The notes: generated from the letters alone by a model not told the origin. A stretch of 64,000 nt of DNA from Streptococcus oralis subsp. dentisani (GCF_007475365.1 NZ_CP034442.1:1054001-1118000); one strand, 5' to 3'; shown: positions 39,776-50,512, numbered from the stretch's first letter. Numbers and translations are program-made.

Positions 39776-40566
39776 AAAGTTACATGCTCCACATGAATCT
39801 CTTTTTCCAGCCATTCTGCTCCAATTTGGGCAAAACTTTGGCTATTGGCTGTTGTGTAAAAACGATGTTGAAGAGGTCCCGCATCTCGGCTACGATTGAT
39901 TTCAAAATAGTTAAGCAAAACCGAGATATCTCGTACACACTCTGCACCACTATCGATCAGCTGAACCTTTGGTCCCATGACATTCTGGATAATAGGGCGA
40001 AGGAGCGGATAATGGGTACAACCCAGAATCAAGCTATCCACCTTGCCGACCAAGGGACGCAGGGTTTCATAAACCACTTTCTTGGTTACACTGGTTGACA
40101 GGGCACCAGACTCCACCAAGGGAGCAAACTTGGGACAGGCCAAACTCTCCACCTGTAAGTCCGGATCCAGATCATGGATTTTTTGACGATAGATGTCTGA
40201 TTGGACCGTCATGGGTGTTCCAATGACCCCGATTTTCCCACCTTGACTGGACTTGATAGCTGCCGAAGCTCCTGGCAAAATCACGCCTAAGACAGGAATA
40301 TCTAGTTGGGCCTTGATTTCTTCCCAGACGACCGCAGTCGCAGTGTTGCAAGCAATGACAATCATCTTGACATCCTTGGTCAAGAGAAAGTTGACCAACT
40401 GCCAAGTATATTCACGGATTTGCTCAGCAGGACGGGGACCATAGGGCGCCCGTGCCGAATCTCCAATATAGACGATTTCTTCATGGGGAAGCTGGCGCAT
40501 GAGCTCACGAACAACGGTTAAGCCACCAACACCCGAATCCAAAAAACCAATTGGTCGATTATCCAT
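39772..40566 (-). CDS. murI: Glutamate racemase
   Basis: A 264-residue enzyme making D-glutamate for peptidoglycan. The two catalytic Cys signatures are present: [10 protein letters not shown] and [29 protein letters not shown] at the start is the glutamate site. It is the first gene of a run of overlapping genes down to yidD, so wall, nucleotide-pool and chromosome-segregation functions share a transcript. Confidence 0.97.
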   Translation of the reverse strand: MDNRPIGFLDSGVGGLTVVRELMRQLPHEEIVYIGDSARAPYGPRPAEQIREYTWQLVNFLLTKDVKMIVIACNTATAVVWEEIKAQLDIPVLGVILPGASAAIKSSQGGKIGVIGTPMTVQSDIYRQKIHDLDPDLQVESLACPKFAPLVESGALSTSVTKKVVYETLRPLVGKVDSLILGCTHYPLLRPIIQNVMGPKVQLIDSGAECVRDISVLLNYFEINRSRDAGPLQHRFYTTANSQSFAQIGAEWLEKEIHVEHVTL

Positions 40567-40737
40567 ACAGTCTTCTTTCTAGTCTTTTTTCTGATTGATA
40601 GTTCATCATGATTACTCGTCCTAAATGAACGGATAGACAGCTTGATAAAATGTCAACTGCCTCTCTTTTAATCATAATCAAATATCAATAGAATGCAAGG
40701 AAAAAGTCTTATCCTTGAGAACTATTGAACATAGTGA

Positions 40738-40766
40738 GAAGTCTGGAACTTTCATCCCAGACTTTT
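40738..40766 (-). terminator. Terminator after the YneF gene
   Basis: Minus strand: AGTCTGG pairs with CCAGACT around a loop; only a weak T stretch follows. The 205-bp gap from here to murI holds no gene, and a TTGACA at about 40655-40660 (minus) may belong to murI. Confidence 0.55.
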
Positions 40767-40771
40767 CCTAT

Positions 40772-41017
40772 TTATTTCTTTTTATTGTTAGCAAGGGCTG
40801 CTTTTTGTTGGCGGATAATTTGGTGGTAAACTTGTTGTACCTTGGCTTCGCTTGGTTTTTGACCATTTGCACTCAAGAGAGCACGAACTGCCTCAGCGTT
40901 CAAACGTGGGTTGTCCGCAAATTCTTTTTCGATTTGCTTACGAACCAAGTACATCCCTCCAAGAGCTCCTCCTAGAAAAGCTAGCACAATCAAGACAATT
41001 GCTAAAAGTAAATCCAT
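40772..41017 (-). CDS. yneF: YneF-type (UPF0154) small membrane protein
   Basis: An 81-residue protein with one N-terminal transmembrane helix ([23 protein letters not shown]) and a cytoplasmic segment ([39 protein letters not shown]) that is diagnostic of the YneF family. Function unknown. It has its own extended -10 promoter (41051-41059) and a terminator. Confidence 0.9.
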   Translation of the reverse strand: MDLLLAIVLIVLAFLGGALGGMYLVRKQIEKEFADNPRLNAEAVRALLSANGQKPSEAKVQQVYHQIIRQQKAALANNKKK

Positions 41018-41050
41018 TCTTTTTCTCCTGTTTCTTTTTGAGTCTTCTAT

Positions 41051-41059
41051 ATTATACCA
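41051..41059 (-). promoter_or_regulatory. Extended -10 promoter of yneF
   Basis: Minus strand TGGTATAAT, with a weak -35 TAGTCA 17 bases upstream. Confidence 0.6.
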
Positions 41060-41113
41060 TAAAGTGACTTTCCTGACTAGTTTGTTTTACGCTTTCAAGA
41101 AGGGCAATAGGCG

Positions 41114-41154
41114 ACAAAAAAGGAGCTCCTCATTTCGATGAAAGAGAGCTCCTT
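41114..41154 (-). terminator. Terminator of the treP-treC unit
   Basis: Minus strand: AAGGAGCTC pairs with GAGCTCCTT, a 9-bp stem with a 16- to 17-base loop, followed by T residues. Confidence 0.88.
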
Positions 41155-41161
41155 GCTGCGT

Positions 41162-42787
41162 TTAATTTACATAAATAGCCAGTGTTTGATAAGGTTTTAG
41201 AAGAATTGTTTCTGATACTTCTACATCTTCATAGTTAGAAAGCAAAATTTGTCCATTTTGGTAGACCACTGGCAAGTCGATTTCCACTTCTGTGGCATAA
41301 AAGTTATTGAGGACCAGTAATTTTTCATCCTCATACTGACGTTCAAAGGCATAGACTTGCTTACTGTCTTCAAAAGCTGGTTTGTAGCTTCCTTCTGAGA
41401 TAATCGGCATTTCCTTACGAAGTCGAATCAAGTTTTGGTAGAAGGCGAAAATTGGGCCTTGGATTTCATTTTCTACGTTGATGTGAGGGTAGGATTTTCC
41501 TGCCTTCAGCCAAGGAGTTCCTTTTGTAAAACCTGCATTTTCCGAAGCATCCCACTGCATAGGAGTTCGTGAGTTATCACGAGACTTAGCCTGAATAATC
41601 TGGAAGGCTTCTTCCTGACTTTTCCCTTCTTTTAAGAGCATCTGGTAAGCATTAAGCGACTCTACATCCACATAATCATCCATCGAATCATAATCAGGGT
41701 CAACCATCCCGATTTCCTCGCCCATGTAGATATAAGGTGTCCCACGTGACAGGTGAATGCTGGCAGCCAGCATGGTCGCCCCTTCATTACGGAAGTTTTG
41801 AATATCAATAAAACGGTTCAAGGCACGTGGTTGGTCGTGATTGTTCCAAAAGAGGGCGCTCCAGCCGTTTTTGTCACTCATTTCCTTGCCCCAGCTATGG
41901 TAAAGACCTTTCAACTCTTCGAAATCAAAGGGAGCTAAAGTCCACTTCTGCCCATCCTTGTAGTCCACCTTGAGATGATGGAAATTAAAGGTCATGGATA
42001 ATTCCTGACGTTCAGGTGACGAATAGAGGACACAGTTTTCCATGGTTGTCGAGGACATTTCCCCAACTGTCATAAAGCTATCGTCTGATCCAAAAGTGGC
42101 TTGATTCATCATGCGCAAATAGTCATGAACAATGGGCTTGTCTGTGTAAGCTGGCTTTCCTTCATTTTCAGGACAATCCACTAAAACCTCATCCTTGCCG
42201 ATTAAGTTAATCACATCAAATCGGAAACCTTTGACCCCCTTGTCTCGCCAGAAATTAACAACCTTGAAAAGCTCCTTGCGGACATTGGGATTGCGCCAAT
42301 TAAGGTCAGCCTGGGTCTCATCAAAGAGATGGAGGTAATATTTCCCTGTATCCCCGAAAGGTGCCCAGGCAGAGCCGCCAAACTTAGACTGCCAGTCTGT
42401 CGGTTGGTCTTGGATGAAGAAAAAGTCTTGGTAGTACTGGTCGCCAGCTAGGGCTTTCTGAAACCATTCGTGTTCTGTCGAACAATGATTGAGCACCATA
42501 TCCAGCATAAAGTCAATCTTGTGTTCTTTACCGACACGCACCATCTCCTCAAAATCAGCCATATCACCAAAAAGAGGATCTACTGCCATATAATCTGAAA
42601 TATCGTAGCCATTATCCCGTTGGGGGCTTGGATAGAACGGATTGAGCCAGACCATATCAACGCCCAGTTTGGCTAGATAGGGAATTTTTTCGATAATCCC
42701 ACGGAAATCCCCAATACCATTTCCAGTGGTGTCTTTGTATGATTTTGGATAGATTTGATAGACTACTTTTCCTTTATCAAGTGCCAT
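41162..42787 (-). CDS. treC: Trehalose-6-phosphate hydrolase
   Basis: A 541-residue GH13 enzyme splitting trehalose-6-phosphate into glucose and glucose-6-phosphate in the cytoplasm. The four GH13 regions are visible: DMVLNHCS, GFRFDVINLI with the nucleophile Asp, FMTVGEMSS with the acid Glu, and WNNHDQPR with the third Asp. GH13 members such as oligo-1,6-glucosidase are close, but the adjoining PTS gene and TreR-type regulator support TreC. It follows treP after 63 bases that carry a hairpin. Confidence 0.92.
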   Translation of the reverse strand: MALDKGKVVYQIYPKSYKDTTGNGIGDFRGIIEKIPYLAKLGVDMVWLNPFYPSPQRDNGYDISDYMAVDPLFGDMADFEEMVRVGKEHKIDFMLDMVLNHCSTEHEWFQKALAGDQYYQDFFFIQDQPTDWQSKFGGSAWAPFGDTGKYYLHLFDETQADLNWRNPNVRKELFKVVNFWRDKGVKGFRFDVINLIGKDEVLVDCPENEGKPAYTDKPIVHDYLRMMNQATFGSDDSFMTVGEMSSTTMENCVLYSSPERQELSMTFNFHHLKVDYKDGQKWTLAPFDFEELKGLYHSWGKEMSDKNGWSALFWNNHDQPRALNRFIDIQNFRNEGATMLAASIHLSRGTPYIYMGEEIGMVDPDYDSMDDYVDVESLNAYQMLLKEGKSQEEAFQIIQAKSRDNSRTPMQWDASENAGFTKGTPWLKAGKSYPHINVENEIQGPIFAFYQNLIRLRKEMPIISEGSYKPAFEDSKQVYAFERQYEDEKLLVLNNFYATEVEIDLPVVYQNGQILLSNYEDVEVSETILLKPYQTLAIYVN

Positions 42788-42810
42788 CTGTTTCTCCTTT
42801 TCTGATAAAA

Positions 42811-42833
42811 GGGAGGAACTTATGTTCCTTCCC
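42811..42833 (-). other. Hairpin between treP and treC
   Basis: GGGAAGGAAC pairs with GTTCCTCCC around a four-base loop, with one bulge, followed on the minus strand by a short T run (TTTT). It may be a partial terminator or attenuator that lowers treC relative to treP. Confidence 0.55.
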
Positions 42834-42850
42834 TGTTTGTGTTATTTTAA

Positions 42851-44818
42851 TTAGATTCGTGTAGCGACCATGAGAGCTTCCCCAGCTTGGATAGTTGTTG
42901 GATAAGTTCCAGTGATGGTCGCTGTATAAGCATCTTGATTGGTGATGATAACAGGAGTTTCTGTCACGAAACCTGCAGCCTTAATGACATCCATATCAAA
43001 ATGAATCAGTTTCTGACCAACTGTGACGTGGTCTCCTTGGGCTACAAGACTTTCAAAACCTTTGCCATCAAGACCTACTGTATCCATACCGATGTGGATG
43101 AGCAATTCTACCCCCTCATCAGAGACAATACCGATGGCATGCTTAGTAGGGAAAAGAACCGTCACTGTCCCATTGACTGGAGAAGTCAACTCGCCTTGGC
43201 TTGGTTCAATGACTAGACCTTGTCCCATGACACCTGATGCAAAAACAGGATCCGTCGCTTGACTCAATTCTTTCACTTGACCAGCAAGTGGGCTGACAAT
43301 CTCTACTGGAGCAAGGGTTACTGGTTCATGAGTCACAAATTCCGCTTCTTCTTGGGCAACGAATTCTGCTTGCAAGGCTGTATCATCTTCTGTTTTTGTA
43401 AAGAAGCCTGCCTTACGGAAGAAGAAAGTCAAGAGCATTGGAACAACAATAGCAACTAACATAGTTCCTGCAAACGGCAGCATGTATTGAGGTTGAATAG
43501 AGAGGATACCCGGCAAACCACCGATACCGATAGAAGCCGCCGTTACATTGAAAGTAACGGACAACATGCCCGCAAGGGCTGAACCGATCATCCCAGCTAC
43601 AAATGGATAGATGTATTTGACATTGACCCCAAAGAGGGCTGGTTCTGTAACACCGAGATAGGCTGAAATGGTTGCAGGAAGTGAAATTTGAGCCTCACGC
43701 TCATCATGACGATGCATGAAATAATAGGCAAATACGGCTGAACCTTGGGCAATGTTTGAAAGAGCAATCATTGGCCAGAGGGCAGTTCCACCAGCATCCG
43801 CAATCAATTGTGTATCGATGGCATTGGTCATGTGGTGCAGACCTGTGATGACAAATGGAGCATAGAGGGCACCAAAAATCGCACCGAAGAGCCATTTAAC
43901 TGGACCAGTCAAACCTGCCAAGACAACTGCGGAGAGGCCTTGCCCAATTGTCCAACCGATTGGTCCCAAGACAGTATGAGCCAAAATCAAAGCTGGAATC
44001 AATGACAAGAAAGGTACAAAAATCATCGAAATGACTTCTGGGATATGCTTGTGCCAGAAAATTTCAAGATAAGACAGACTCAAGCCTGCAAGCAAGGCTG
44101 GGATAACTTGAGCCTGGTAACCGATACGATTAACAGTAAAGTAGCCAAAATTCCAAACCCAGTTTGTAGCAATATCTGATGCAGGTGTTGAGGCAACTGC
44201 ATAGGCATTGAGCAACTGAGGTGAAACCAAACAGATCCCGAGAACAATTCCCAAAATTTGACTGGTTCCCATCTTACGAGAAACAGACCAGGTAATCCCT
44301 ACTGGTAAGAACTGGAAGATAGCTTCACCAGGCAACCAGAGGAAGTGATTGACACCTGACCAAAACTGAGAGGATTCTGTGATGGTCTTGCCATCCAACA
44401 TCGACCAATGAACACCTTCCAAGACATTACGGAAACCGAGGATCAATCCTCCGACAATCAAGGCTGGAATAATCGGTGTAAAAATCTCCGCCAGAGTGGT
44501 CATGACACGTTGGACCAGGTTTTGATTGCTCTTGGCTGCCGACTTGGCTGCTTCTTTGGAAACACCCTCAATGCCTGAAACAACTGTAAAATCATTATAA
44601 AAAATCGGCACGTCATTTCCAATGATTACCTGAAATTGACCCGCATTTGTAAAGGTCCCTTTGACGGCTGGAATCGACTCGATGACCTTGACATTGGCCT
44701 TCTTTTCGTCTCCGAGAACAAAGCGCATCCGTGTCGCACAGTGAGTTACGGCAGTGACATTCTCCTTACCTCCGATCGCCTGAAGCAGATCCTTGGCTTC
44801 TTGTTCAAATTTTCCCAT
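42851..44818 (-). CDS. treP: Trehalose PTS EIIBCA component
   Basis: A 655-residue fused phosphotransferase permease importing trehalose as trehalose-6-phosphate. It carries an N-terminal IIB domain with the phospho-Cys in THCATRMRF (Cys27), a IIC domain with about ten hydrophobic segments, and a C-terminal IIA domain with the phospho-His in LLIHIGMDTVGL. The ORF extends upstream to 44971, but the Met at 44818 has AAGGAGAA as ribosome-binding site. The promoter (44865-44893) overlaps a cre site; treR is divergent. Confidence 0.94.
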   Translation of the reverse strand: MGKFEQEAKDLLQAIGGKENVTAVTHCATRMRFVLGDEKKANVKVIESIPAVKGTFTNAGQFQVIIGNDVPIFYNDFTVVSGIEGVSKEAAKSAAKSNQNLVQRVMTTLAEIFTPIIPALIVGGLILGFRNVLEGVHWSMLDGKTITESSQFWSGVNHFLWLPGEAIFQFLPVGITWSVSRKMGTSQILGIVLGICLVSPQLLNAYAVASTPASDIATNWVWNFGYFTVNRIGYQAQVIPALLAGLSLSYLEIFWHKHIPEVISMIFVPFLSLIPALILAHTVLGPIGWTIGQGLSAVVLAGLTGPVKWLFGAIFGALYAPFVITGLHHMTNAIDTQLIADAGGTALWPMIALSNIAQGSAVFAYYFMHRHDEREAQISLPATISAYLGVTEPALFGVNVKYIYPFVAGMIGSALAGMLSVTFNVTAASIGIGGLPGILSIQPQYMLPFAGTMLVAIVVPMLLTFFFRKAGFFTKTEDDTALQAEFVAQEEAEFVTHEPVTLAPVEIVSPLAGQVKELSQATDPVFASGVMGQGLVIEPSQGELTSPVNGTVTVLFPTKHAIGIVSDEGVELLIHIGMDTVGLDGKGFESLVAQGDHVTVGQKLIHFDMDVIKAAGFVTETPVIITNQDAYTATITGTYPTTIQAGEALMVATRI

Positions 44819-44864
44819 TTGATTCTCCTTATACTTGTCAAAGCAAGTTTGACTTGATAGCTCT

Positions 44865-44893
44865 ATTGTAAACGATACCAAACTTGTAGGCAA
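44865..44893 (-). promoter_or_regulatory. treP promoter
   Basis: Minus strand: TTGCCT, a 17-base spacer, then TACAAT. Confidence 0.72.
44866..44880. promoter_or_regulatory. CcpA cre site in the treP promoter
   Basis: TTGTAAACGATACCA matches WTGNAANCGNWNNCW at every defined position and covers the -10 element of the treP promoter. Confidence 0.8.
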
Positions 44894-45002
44894 CTTGTTT
44901 GTTGAAAAAAGAGGATCTTTTTGTAATTTTTTTGGCACTTGTATGGTAAAATAGATACAGCTGTCCGTCAAACTAGACTAAAAACCCATTTAAGGAAGTA
45001 AA

Positions 45003-45716
45003 ATGAAGAAATACCAACAACTATTTAAGCAAATCCAAGAAACCATTCAAAACGAGACTTACGCTATCGGAGATTTTCTTCCTAGCGAGCACGAACTCAT
45101 GAAGCAGTATCATGTGAGCCGTGACACCGTCCGAAAAGCTCTGTCCCTACTCCAAGAGAAAGGATTAATCAAAAAGATAAGGGGACAAGGTTCTCAAGTC
45201 GTCAAAGAAGAAACGGTCAATTTCCCTGTCTCTAACCTAACCAGCTACCAAGAACTGGTCCAGGAACTTGGACTTCGCTCGAAAACCAATGTCGTCAGTC
45301 TGGACAAGATCATTATCGATAAAAAATCCTCACTGATAACTGGTTTTCCTGAGTTTCGTATGGTTTGGAAGGTGGTCCGCCAGCGTGTGGTGGATGACCT
45401 AGTATCCGTTCTAGATACGGACTATCTGGATATGGAACTGATCCCAAATCTCACTCGCCAAATTGCTGAGCAGTCTATCTATTCTTATATAGAAGACGAT
45501 CTCAAACTCCTTATTGATTATGCTCAGAAGGAAATTACCATTGACCACACCAGTGACCGAGACAAGATTCTCATGGATATTGGCAAAGACCCTTATGTCG
45601 TTTCAATCAAGTCAAAAGTCTATCTCCAAGACGGTCGCCAATTTCAGTTCACCAAAAGTCGCCATAAATTAGAAAAATTTCACTTTGTTGACTTCGCCAA
45701 AAGAAATCCGAAATAA
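45003..45716 (+). CDS. treR: Trehalose operon regulator (GntR family)
   Basis: A 237-residue GntR/HutC-type repressor: N-terminal winged HTH (LPSEHELMKQYHVSRDTVRKALSLLQEKGLI) and a C-terminal UTRA ligand-binding domain (KIRGQGSQVVKEE onward). It is divergent from treP and probably senses trehalose-6-phosphate. A terminator follows. Confidence 0.93.
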   Translation: MKKYQQLFKQIQETIQNETYAIGDFLPSEHELMKQYHVSRDTVRKALSLLQEKGLIKKIRGQGSQVVKEETVNFPVSNLTSYQELVQELGLRSKTNVVSLDKIIIDKKSSLITGFPEFRMVWKVVRQRVVDDLVSVLDTDYLDMELIPNLTRQIAEQSIYSYIEDDLKLLIDYAQKEITIDHTSDRDKILMDIGKDPYVVSIKSKVYLQDGRQFQFTKSRHKLEKFHFVDFAKRNPK

Positions 45717-45722
45717 ACACTT

Positions 45723-45751
45723 ACAGTTGGGGATACTCTCAACTGTTTTTT
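45723..45751 (+). terminator. Terminator of treR
   Basis: ACAGTTG pairs with CAACTGT around a ten-base loop, followed by TTTTT. Confidence 0.85.
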
Positions 45752-45856
45752 AGTAGTAAATAAAGGAGTTGATAGTTGGAAAAGAGAGACTGCTTGCTAC
45801 TTATTCTACTATTTTAAGAAAAAACAACAGCAAATATGTATCTTATTAAAAAGCTC

Positions 45857-45884
45857 TTGACAAATGCTAAACGACCATTAGAAT
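45857..45884 (+). promoter_or_regulatory. Promoter of the GH95 gene
   Basis: TTGACA, a 16-base spacer, then TAGAAT. Confidence 0.8.
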
Positions 45885-45934
45885 GGGAGGTGAGGAGATA
45901 AATAGAAACAAAATAAACGAAACTGCTTCATGTA

Positions 45935-45949
45935 ATGTAAGCGATTTCA
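45935..45949. promoter_or_regulatory. CcpA cre site in the GH95 leader
   Basis: ATGTAAGCGATTTCA matches WTGNAANCGNWNNCW at every defined position. It lies about 50 bases downstream of the -10, in roadblock position, and just before the AGGAGGG ribosome-binding site. Confidence 0.82.
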
Positions 45950-48900
45950 GATAAACAAAGGAGGGTTTTATGAAAAAACACTTTTGGGAGAAATCCTGTC
46001 GCTATAGCATCCGCAAGCTGACGGTTGGGACTGCTTCTGTTTTACTGGGAGCTATTTTTCTAATCAACCACACTGTAGCTGCAGACAGTGTTTGAGGTCA
46101 AGCAAACTGAACCAAGCTCTGTCGAAACTATCACTAAGCCTGATAGTGAACCCAAAGCAGATGAAGCTACTGAAACTACAAATCCGTCTCTAGCCGAGAA
46201 TCCCGTAGTTCCCGAAAGCAAGCCAGCTAACGAGACTCAGACGACAAATAGTCAAGCTAGTGAAGAAGCCATTGTAGAAGCTAAAGAAAATAAGGAACCT
46301 GAAAAAGCAGATCAGCCGGTGACAAAGCAAGAAAACTATCAACTCAACTACGATCAACCAACAGCTCCCTCCTATGATGGATGGGAAAAACAAGCCCTTC
46401 CTGTCGGAAACGGAGAAATGGGAGCCAAGGTTTTCGGACTCATTGGGGAAGAGAGAATCCAGTACAACGAAAAGACCCTCTGGTCAGGAGGACCACAACC
46501 CGATAGCACCGACTATAACGGAGGAAACTACAAGGAGCGCTACAAGGTCTTGGCTGAGATTCGTAAAGCCCTCGAAGCTGGTGACCGCCAAAAAGCAAAA
46601 CAACTAGCTGAACAAAATCTAGTTGGACCAAACAACGCCCAGTATGGACGTTACCTAGCCTTTGGAGATATCTTTATGGTCTTTAATAACCAGAAAAAAG
46701 GACTAGATACTGTAACAGATTATCATCGTGGTTTGGATATCACTGAAGCCACTACGACAACTTCTTACACCCAAGATGGGACGACCTTCAAACGCGAAAC
46801 TTTCTCCAGTTATCCTGATGATGTCACTGTGACCCACTTGACCAAAAAAGGAAACAAGACACTTGACTTTACCCTTTGGAATAGCCTGACAGAAGACTTG
46901 CTTGCTAATGGCAACTACTCTTGGGAATATTCCAACTATAAGAATGGTCATGTCACTACAGATGCAAACGGAATCCTTCTAAAGGGAACTGTCAAAGATA
47001 ACGGCCTAAAATTTGCATCCTATCTAGGAATTAAAACGGACGGAAAAGTGACTGTTCAGGATGAGACTCTGACCGTTACAGGCGCAAGCTATGCAACCCT
47101 CTATCTCAGTGCCAAGACTAACTTTGCTCAGAATCCAAAAACCAACTATCGAAAAGACATTGACCTCGAAAAAACGGTTAAGGGTATTGTAGAAGCAGCT
47201 AAGGCCAAAGACTACGAAACACTTAAAAAGGACCATATCAAGGATTATCAAAGTCTCTTTAACCGCGTTAAACTAAATCTAGGCGGAAACAAGACTGCTC
47301 AAACGACAAAAGAGGCCCTTCAAGGCTATAACCCAGAAAAAGGGCAAAAATTGGAAGAACTCTTCTTCCAATACGGACGTTATTTACTCATCAGTTCGTC
47401 TCGTGATCGGACAGATGCCCTTCCTGCCAACCTACAAGGAGTCTGGAATGCCGTAGACAATCCACCTTGGAACGCTGACTACCACCTCAATGTCAACTTG
47501 CAAATGAACTATTGGCCAGCCTACATGAGCAACCTTGCTGAAACAGCCAAGCCAATGATCAATTACATTGACGACATGCGCTATTATGGTCGTATCGCTG
47601 CCAAAGAATACGCTGGCATCGAATCCAAAGACGGACAAGAAAATGGTTGGCTGGTCCACACTCAAGCAACTCCATTTGGCTGGACTACTCCTGGTTGGAA
47701 TTACTATTGGGGTTGGTCGCCAGCTGCTAACGCTTGGATGATGCAGAATGTCTATGACTATTATAAGTTCACCAAGGATGAGACCTATCTCAAAGAAAAG
47801 ATTTACCCAATGCTCAAGGAGACCACTAAGTTCTGGAACTCCTTCTTACACTATGACCAGGCCAGTGACCGTTGGGTGTCTTCTCCATCCTACTCACCAG
47901 AACACGGTACCATCACCATCGGAAACACCTTTGACCAGTCGCTAGTCTGGCAATTATTCCACGACTACATGGAAGTCGCCAACCATCTGAATGTCGACCA
48001 AGACTTAGTCACAGAGGTCAAGGCTAAATTTGACAAACTAAAACCACTTCACATCAATAAAGAAGGACGCATCAAGGAATGGTACGAAGAAGACAGCCCA
48101 CAATTCACCAACGAAGGCATTGAAAACAACCACCGCCACGTTTCCCATCTAGTTGGGCTCTTCCCAGGTACACTCTTTAGCAAAGATCAAGCTGAATACC
48201 TAGAGGCTGCGCGTGCTACCCTCAACCACCGTGGAGATGGGGGTACTGGTTGGTCTAAGGCTAATAAAATCAACCTCTGGGCTCGTCTCTTAGACGGTAA
48301 CCGCGCCCATCGTTTACTCGCCGAACAGCTCAAGTATTCAACCCTAGAAAACCTTTGGGATACCCACGCACCATTCCAAATCGATGGAAACTTTGGAGCA
48401 ACCAGTGGGATGGCAGAAATGCTCCTGCAATCTCATACTGGCTATATTGCACCATTGCCAGCCCTTCCAGATGCTTGGAAAGACGGTCAGGTTTCTGGCT
48501 TGATTGCCCGTGGTAACTTTGAAGTCAGCATGAAGTGGAAAGATAAAAACCTTCAAAGCTTGTCCTTCCTTTCAAATGTCGGTGGAGATCTAGTTGTAGA
48601 CTATCCAAATATCGAAGCCAGTCAGGTTAAGATCAATGGCAAACCAGTCAAGGCAACTATCCTCAAAGATGGCCGCATCCAACTGGCAACACAAAAAGGT
48701 GATGTCATTACCTTTGAACATTTCCCTGGTCGTGTAACCAGTCTGACAGCAGTTCGACAAAATGGAGTCACTGCCGAACTCACCTTCAACCAAGTAGAAG
48801 GCGCTACCCACTATGTCATCCAAAGACACATGAAAGACGCGTCTGGCCAAACCTCTGCAAGCAGAGAATTTGTAACCAATCAAACCCACTTTATTGACCG

Positions 48901-49006
48901 ATCGCTGGATCCTCAACTCGCCTATACCTATACTGTCAAGGCGATGCTGGGCGAAGTTTCTACACAGGTATCCGAAAAGGCTAATGTCGAAACCTACAGC
49001 GAGTTG

Positions 49007-49846
49007 ATGGATGACCGAGATAGCCGCATCCAGTACGGAGCTGCATTTGGAAACTGGGCAGACTCAGAATTATTTGGAGGAACAGAGAAATTTGCTGACC
49101 TTTCAAAAGGGGACTACACAGACCAAGACATCACTGCAACCATTCCTTTCACTGGCGTTGGTATTGAAATCTATGGACTGAAATCGTCCGAACTAGGTCT
49201 TGCCACTGCTAAAATTGATGGTAAAGAGGTCGACGAGCTTGACTTCCATACTGCTGGGGCAACTGAAAAAGGTAGTCTCATCGGTCGCTTTACAGGATTG
49301 TCTGACGGACCTCATACATTGACTCTTAGTGTTAAACGTGAGCACAAAGGACGTGGAAGTGAACGCTCGAAAATTTCATTAGATTACTTCAAGATCCTAG
49401 CAGGAACAGGTAATTCAATTGAAAAAATGGATGATCGCGACCCTCGTATCCAGTATGGTTCCCAGTTTAAAGACTGGTCTGACCCTGAACTCTACGGAGG
49501 TACCGAAAAATACGCTGACATCAACAACAGCGACTCTGGTACAGCTTCAGAAGCTCAAGCAACCATTTCCTTTACAGGAACGGGCATTCGTATCTATGGT
49601 TTGAAGAGCCTTGCGCTTGGACGAGCGCGTGTGACACTAGATGGCAAAGAAATGCCAAGTCTAGACTTCTACACTTCAGGTGCAACTGAAAAGAGGGCCT
49701 TTATTGGCGAATTTACAAATCTTACTGACGGTCCGCACACACTGACATTACAAGTTGACACAGATTCGCCAGAAGGTCGCAAGAAAATTTCTCTAGACTC
49801 CTTTGATATCATCAAAGCTCCAGCTGTTGGTTTAGATAGCCCTGGC
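49007..49846. repeat. Two tandem 420-bp repeats in the GH95 gene
   Basis: The MDDRD-RIQYG landmarks at 49007 and 49427 begin two 140-residue modules of similar sequence, each with a GVGIEIYGLKS- or GTGIRIYGLKS-type strand, probably carbohydrate-binding or beta-sandwich modules. Confidence 0.88.
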
Positions 49847-50209
49847 ATCGCGCCTCTTAAGGAAAATGACAAAACCATTTCCTTAAGCCTACCAGCTGGA
49901 GATTGGGAAGCCATCGCTGTGACCTTCCCTGGGGTCAAAGATCCTCTGGTTTTGCGCAAGGAAGATGAAACACATCTGGTTACAAGTGGAGAGCAAACCC
50001 TATTGGCTATCAAAGACAATCAAGTTCAAATCCCAATCCCTGAGGCTACTGATCGACAAACTGGAAAAGCGATTGAAGCTTATACCATTCAAGGAAATAC
50101 CACAAGCAGTCCTGTCGTAGCCGTCTTTACTAAAAATGATGAGAAGAAAGTTGACGAGAGTCAGCCAACTACAAGCAAGGGGAACGAACCAGCTCCTACT
50201 GTTGAAAAA

Positions 50210-50512
50210 CCTGAATATACCGAACCTATCGGAACCGCAGGTCAAGAAGAGCCACCTACAGTAGAAATTCCGGAGTATACCGACCCTATCGGAACTGCTG
50301 GGCAAGAGGAAGCTCCTACTATTGAAAAGTCTGAATACACCGAACCTATCGGAACCGCAGGTCAAGAGGAACCGCCTACAGTGACAATTCCTGAATACAC
50401 CGAACCTATCGGAACCGCAGGTCAAGAGGAAGCTCCAATAGTAGAAAAACCTGAGTACACTGACCCTATCGGAACTAGTGGAGTTCAGGCCGCTCCAACC
50501 CTCATCCGACCT
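50210..50512. repeat. Five tandem 60-bp repeats in the GH95 gene
   Basis: Each unit encodes PEYTEPIGTAGQEE-PPTVE or a variant (20 residues). They form a Pro/Glu/Thr-rich wall-spanning stalk and could vary in number. Confidence 0.93.

Larger units (their letters stand above)
44833..44942. promoter_or_regulatory. Candidate TreR operator region
   Basis: Four copies of ACTTGT (44833, 44882, 44893 and 44937) lie between treP and treR, and CAAGT-TTG-ACTTG (44844-44856) forms a short inverted repeat. They could be half-sites for the trehalose regulator; this is pattern only. Confidence 0.35.

Noticed and set aside
46088-46090. GTG at 46088 as the true start of the GH95 gene
   Set aside because: It would remove the YSIRK signal peptide while keeping an LPATG wall anchor, has no ribosome-binding site of its own, and the upstream peptide is a textbook signal peptide; a frameshift explains the data better.
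46090-46096. Programmed +1 frameshift of the prfB type
   Set aside because: The slippery Val codon GTT would slip to TTT with a first-base mismatch and there is no upstream Shine-Dalgarno stimulator at the needed distance; kept only as a remote alternative.
50210-50512. Regular 60-bp repeats considered as a CRISPR array
   Set aside because: Units are contiguous, stay in one reading frame, encode a Pro/Glu/Thr stalk and have no spacers.
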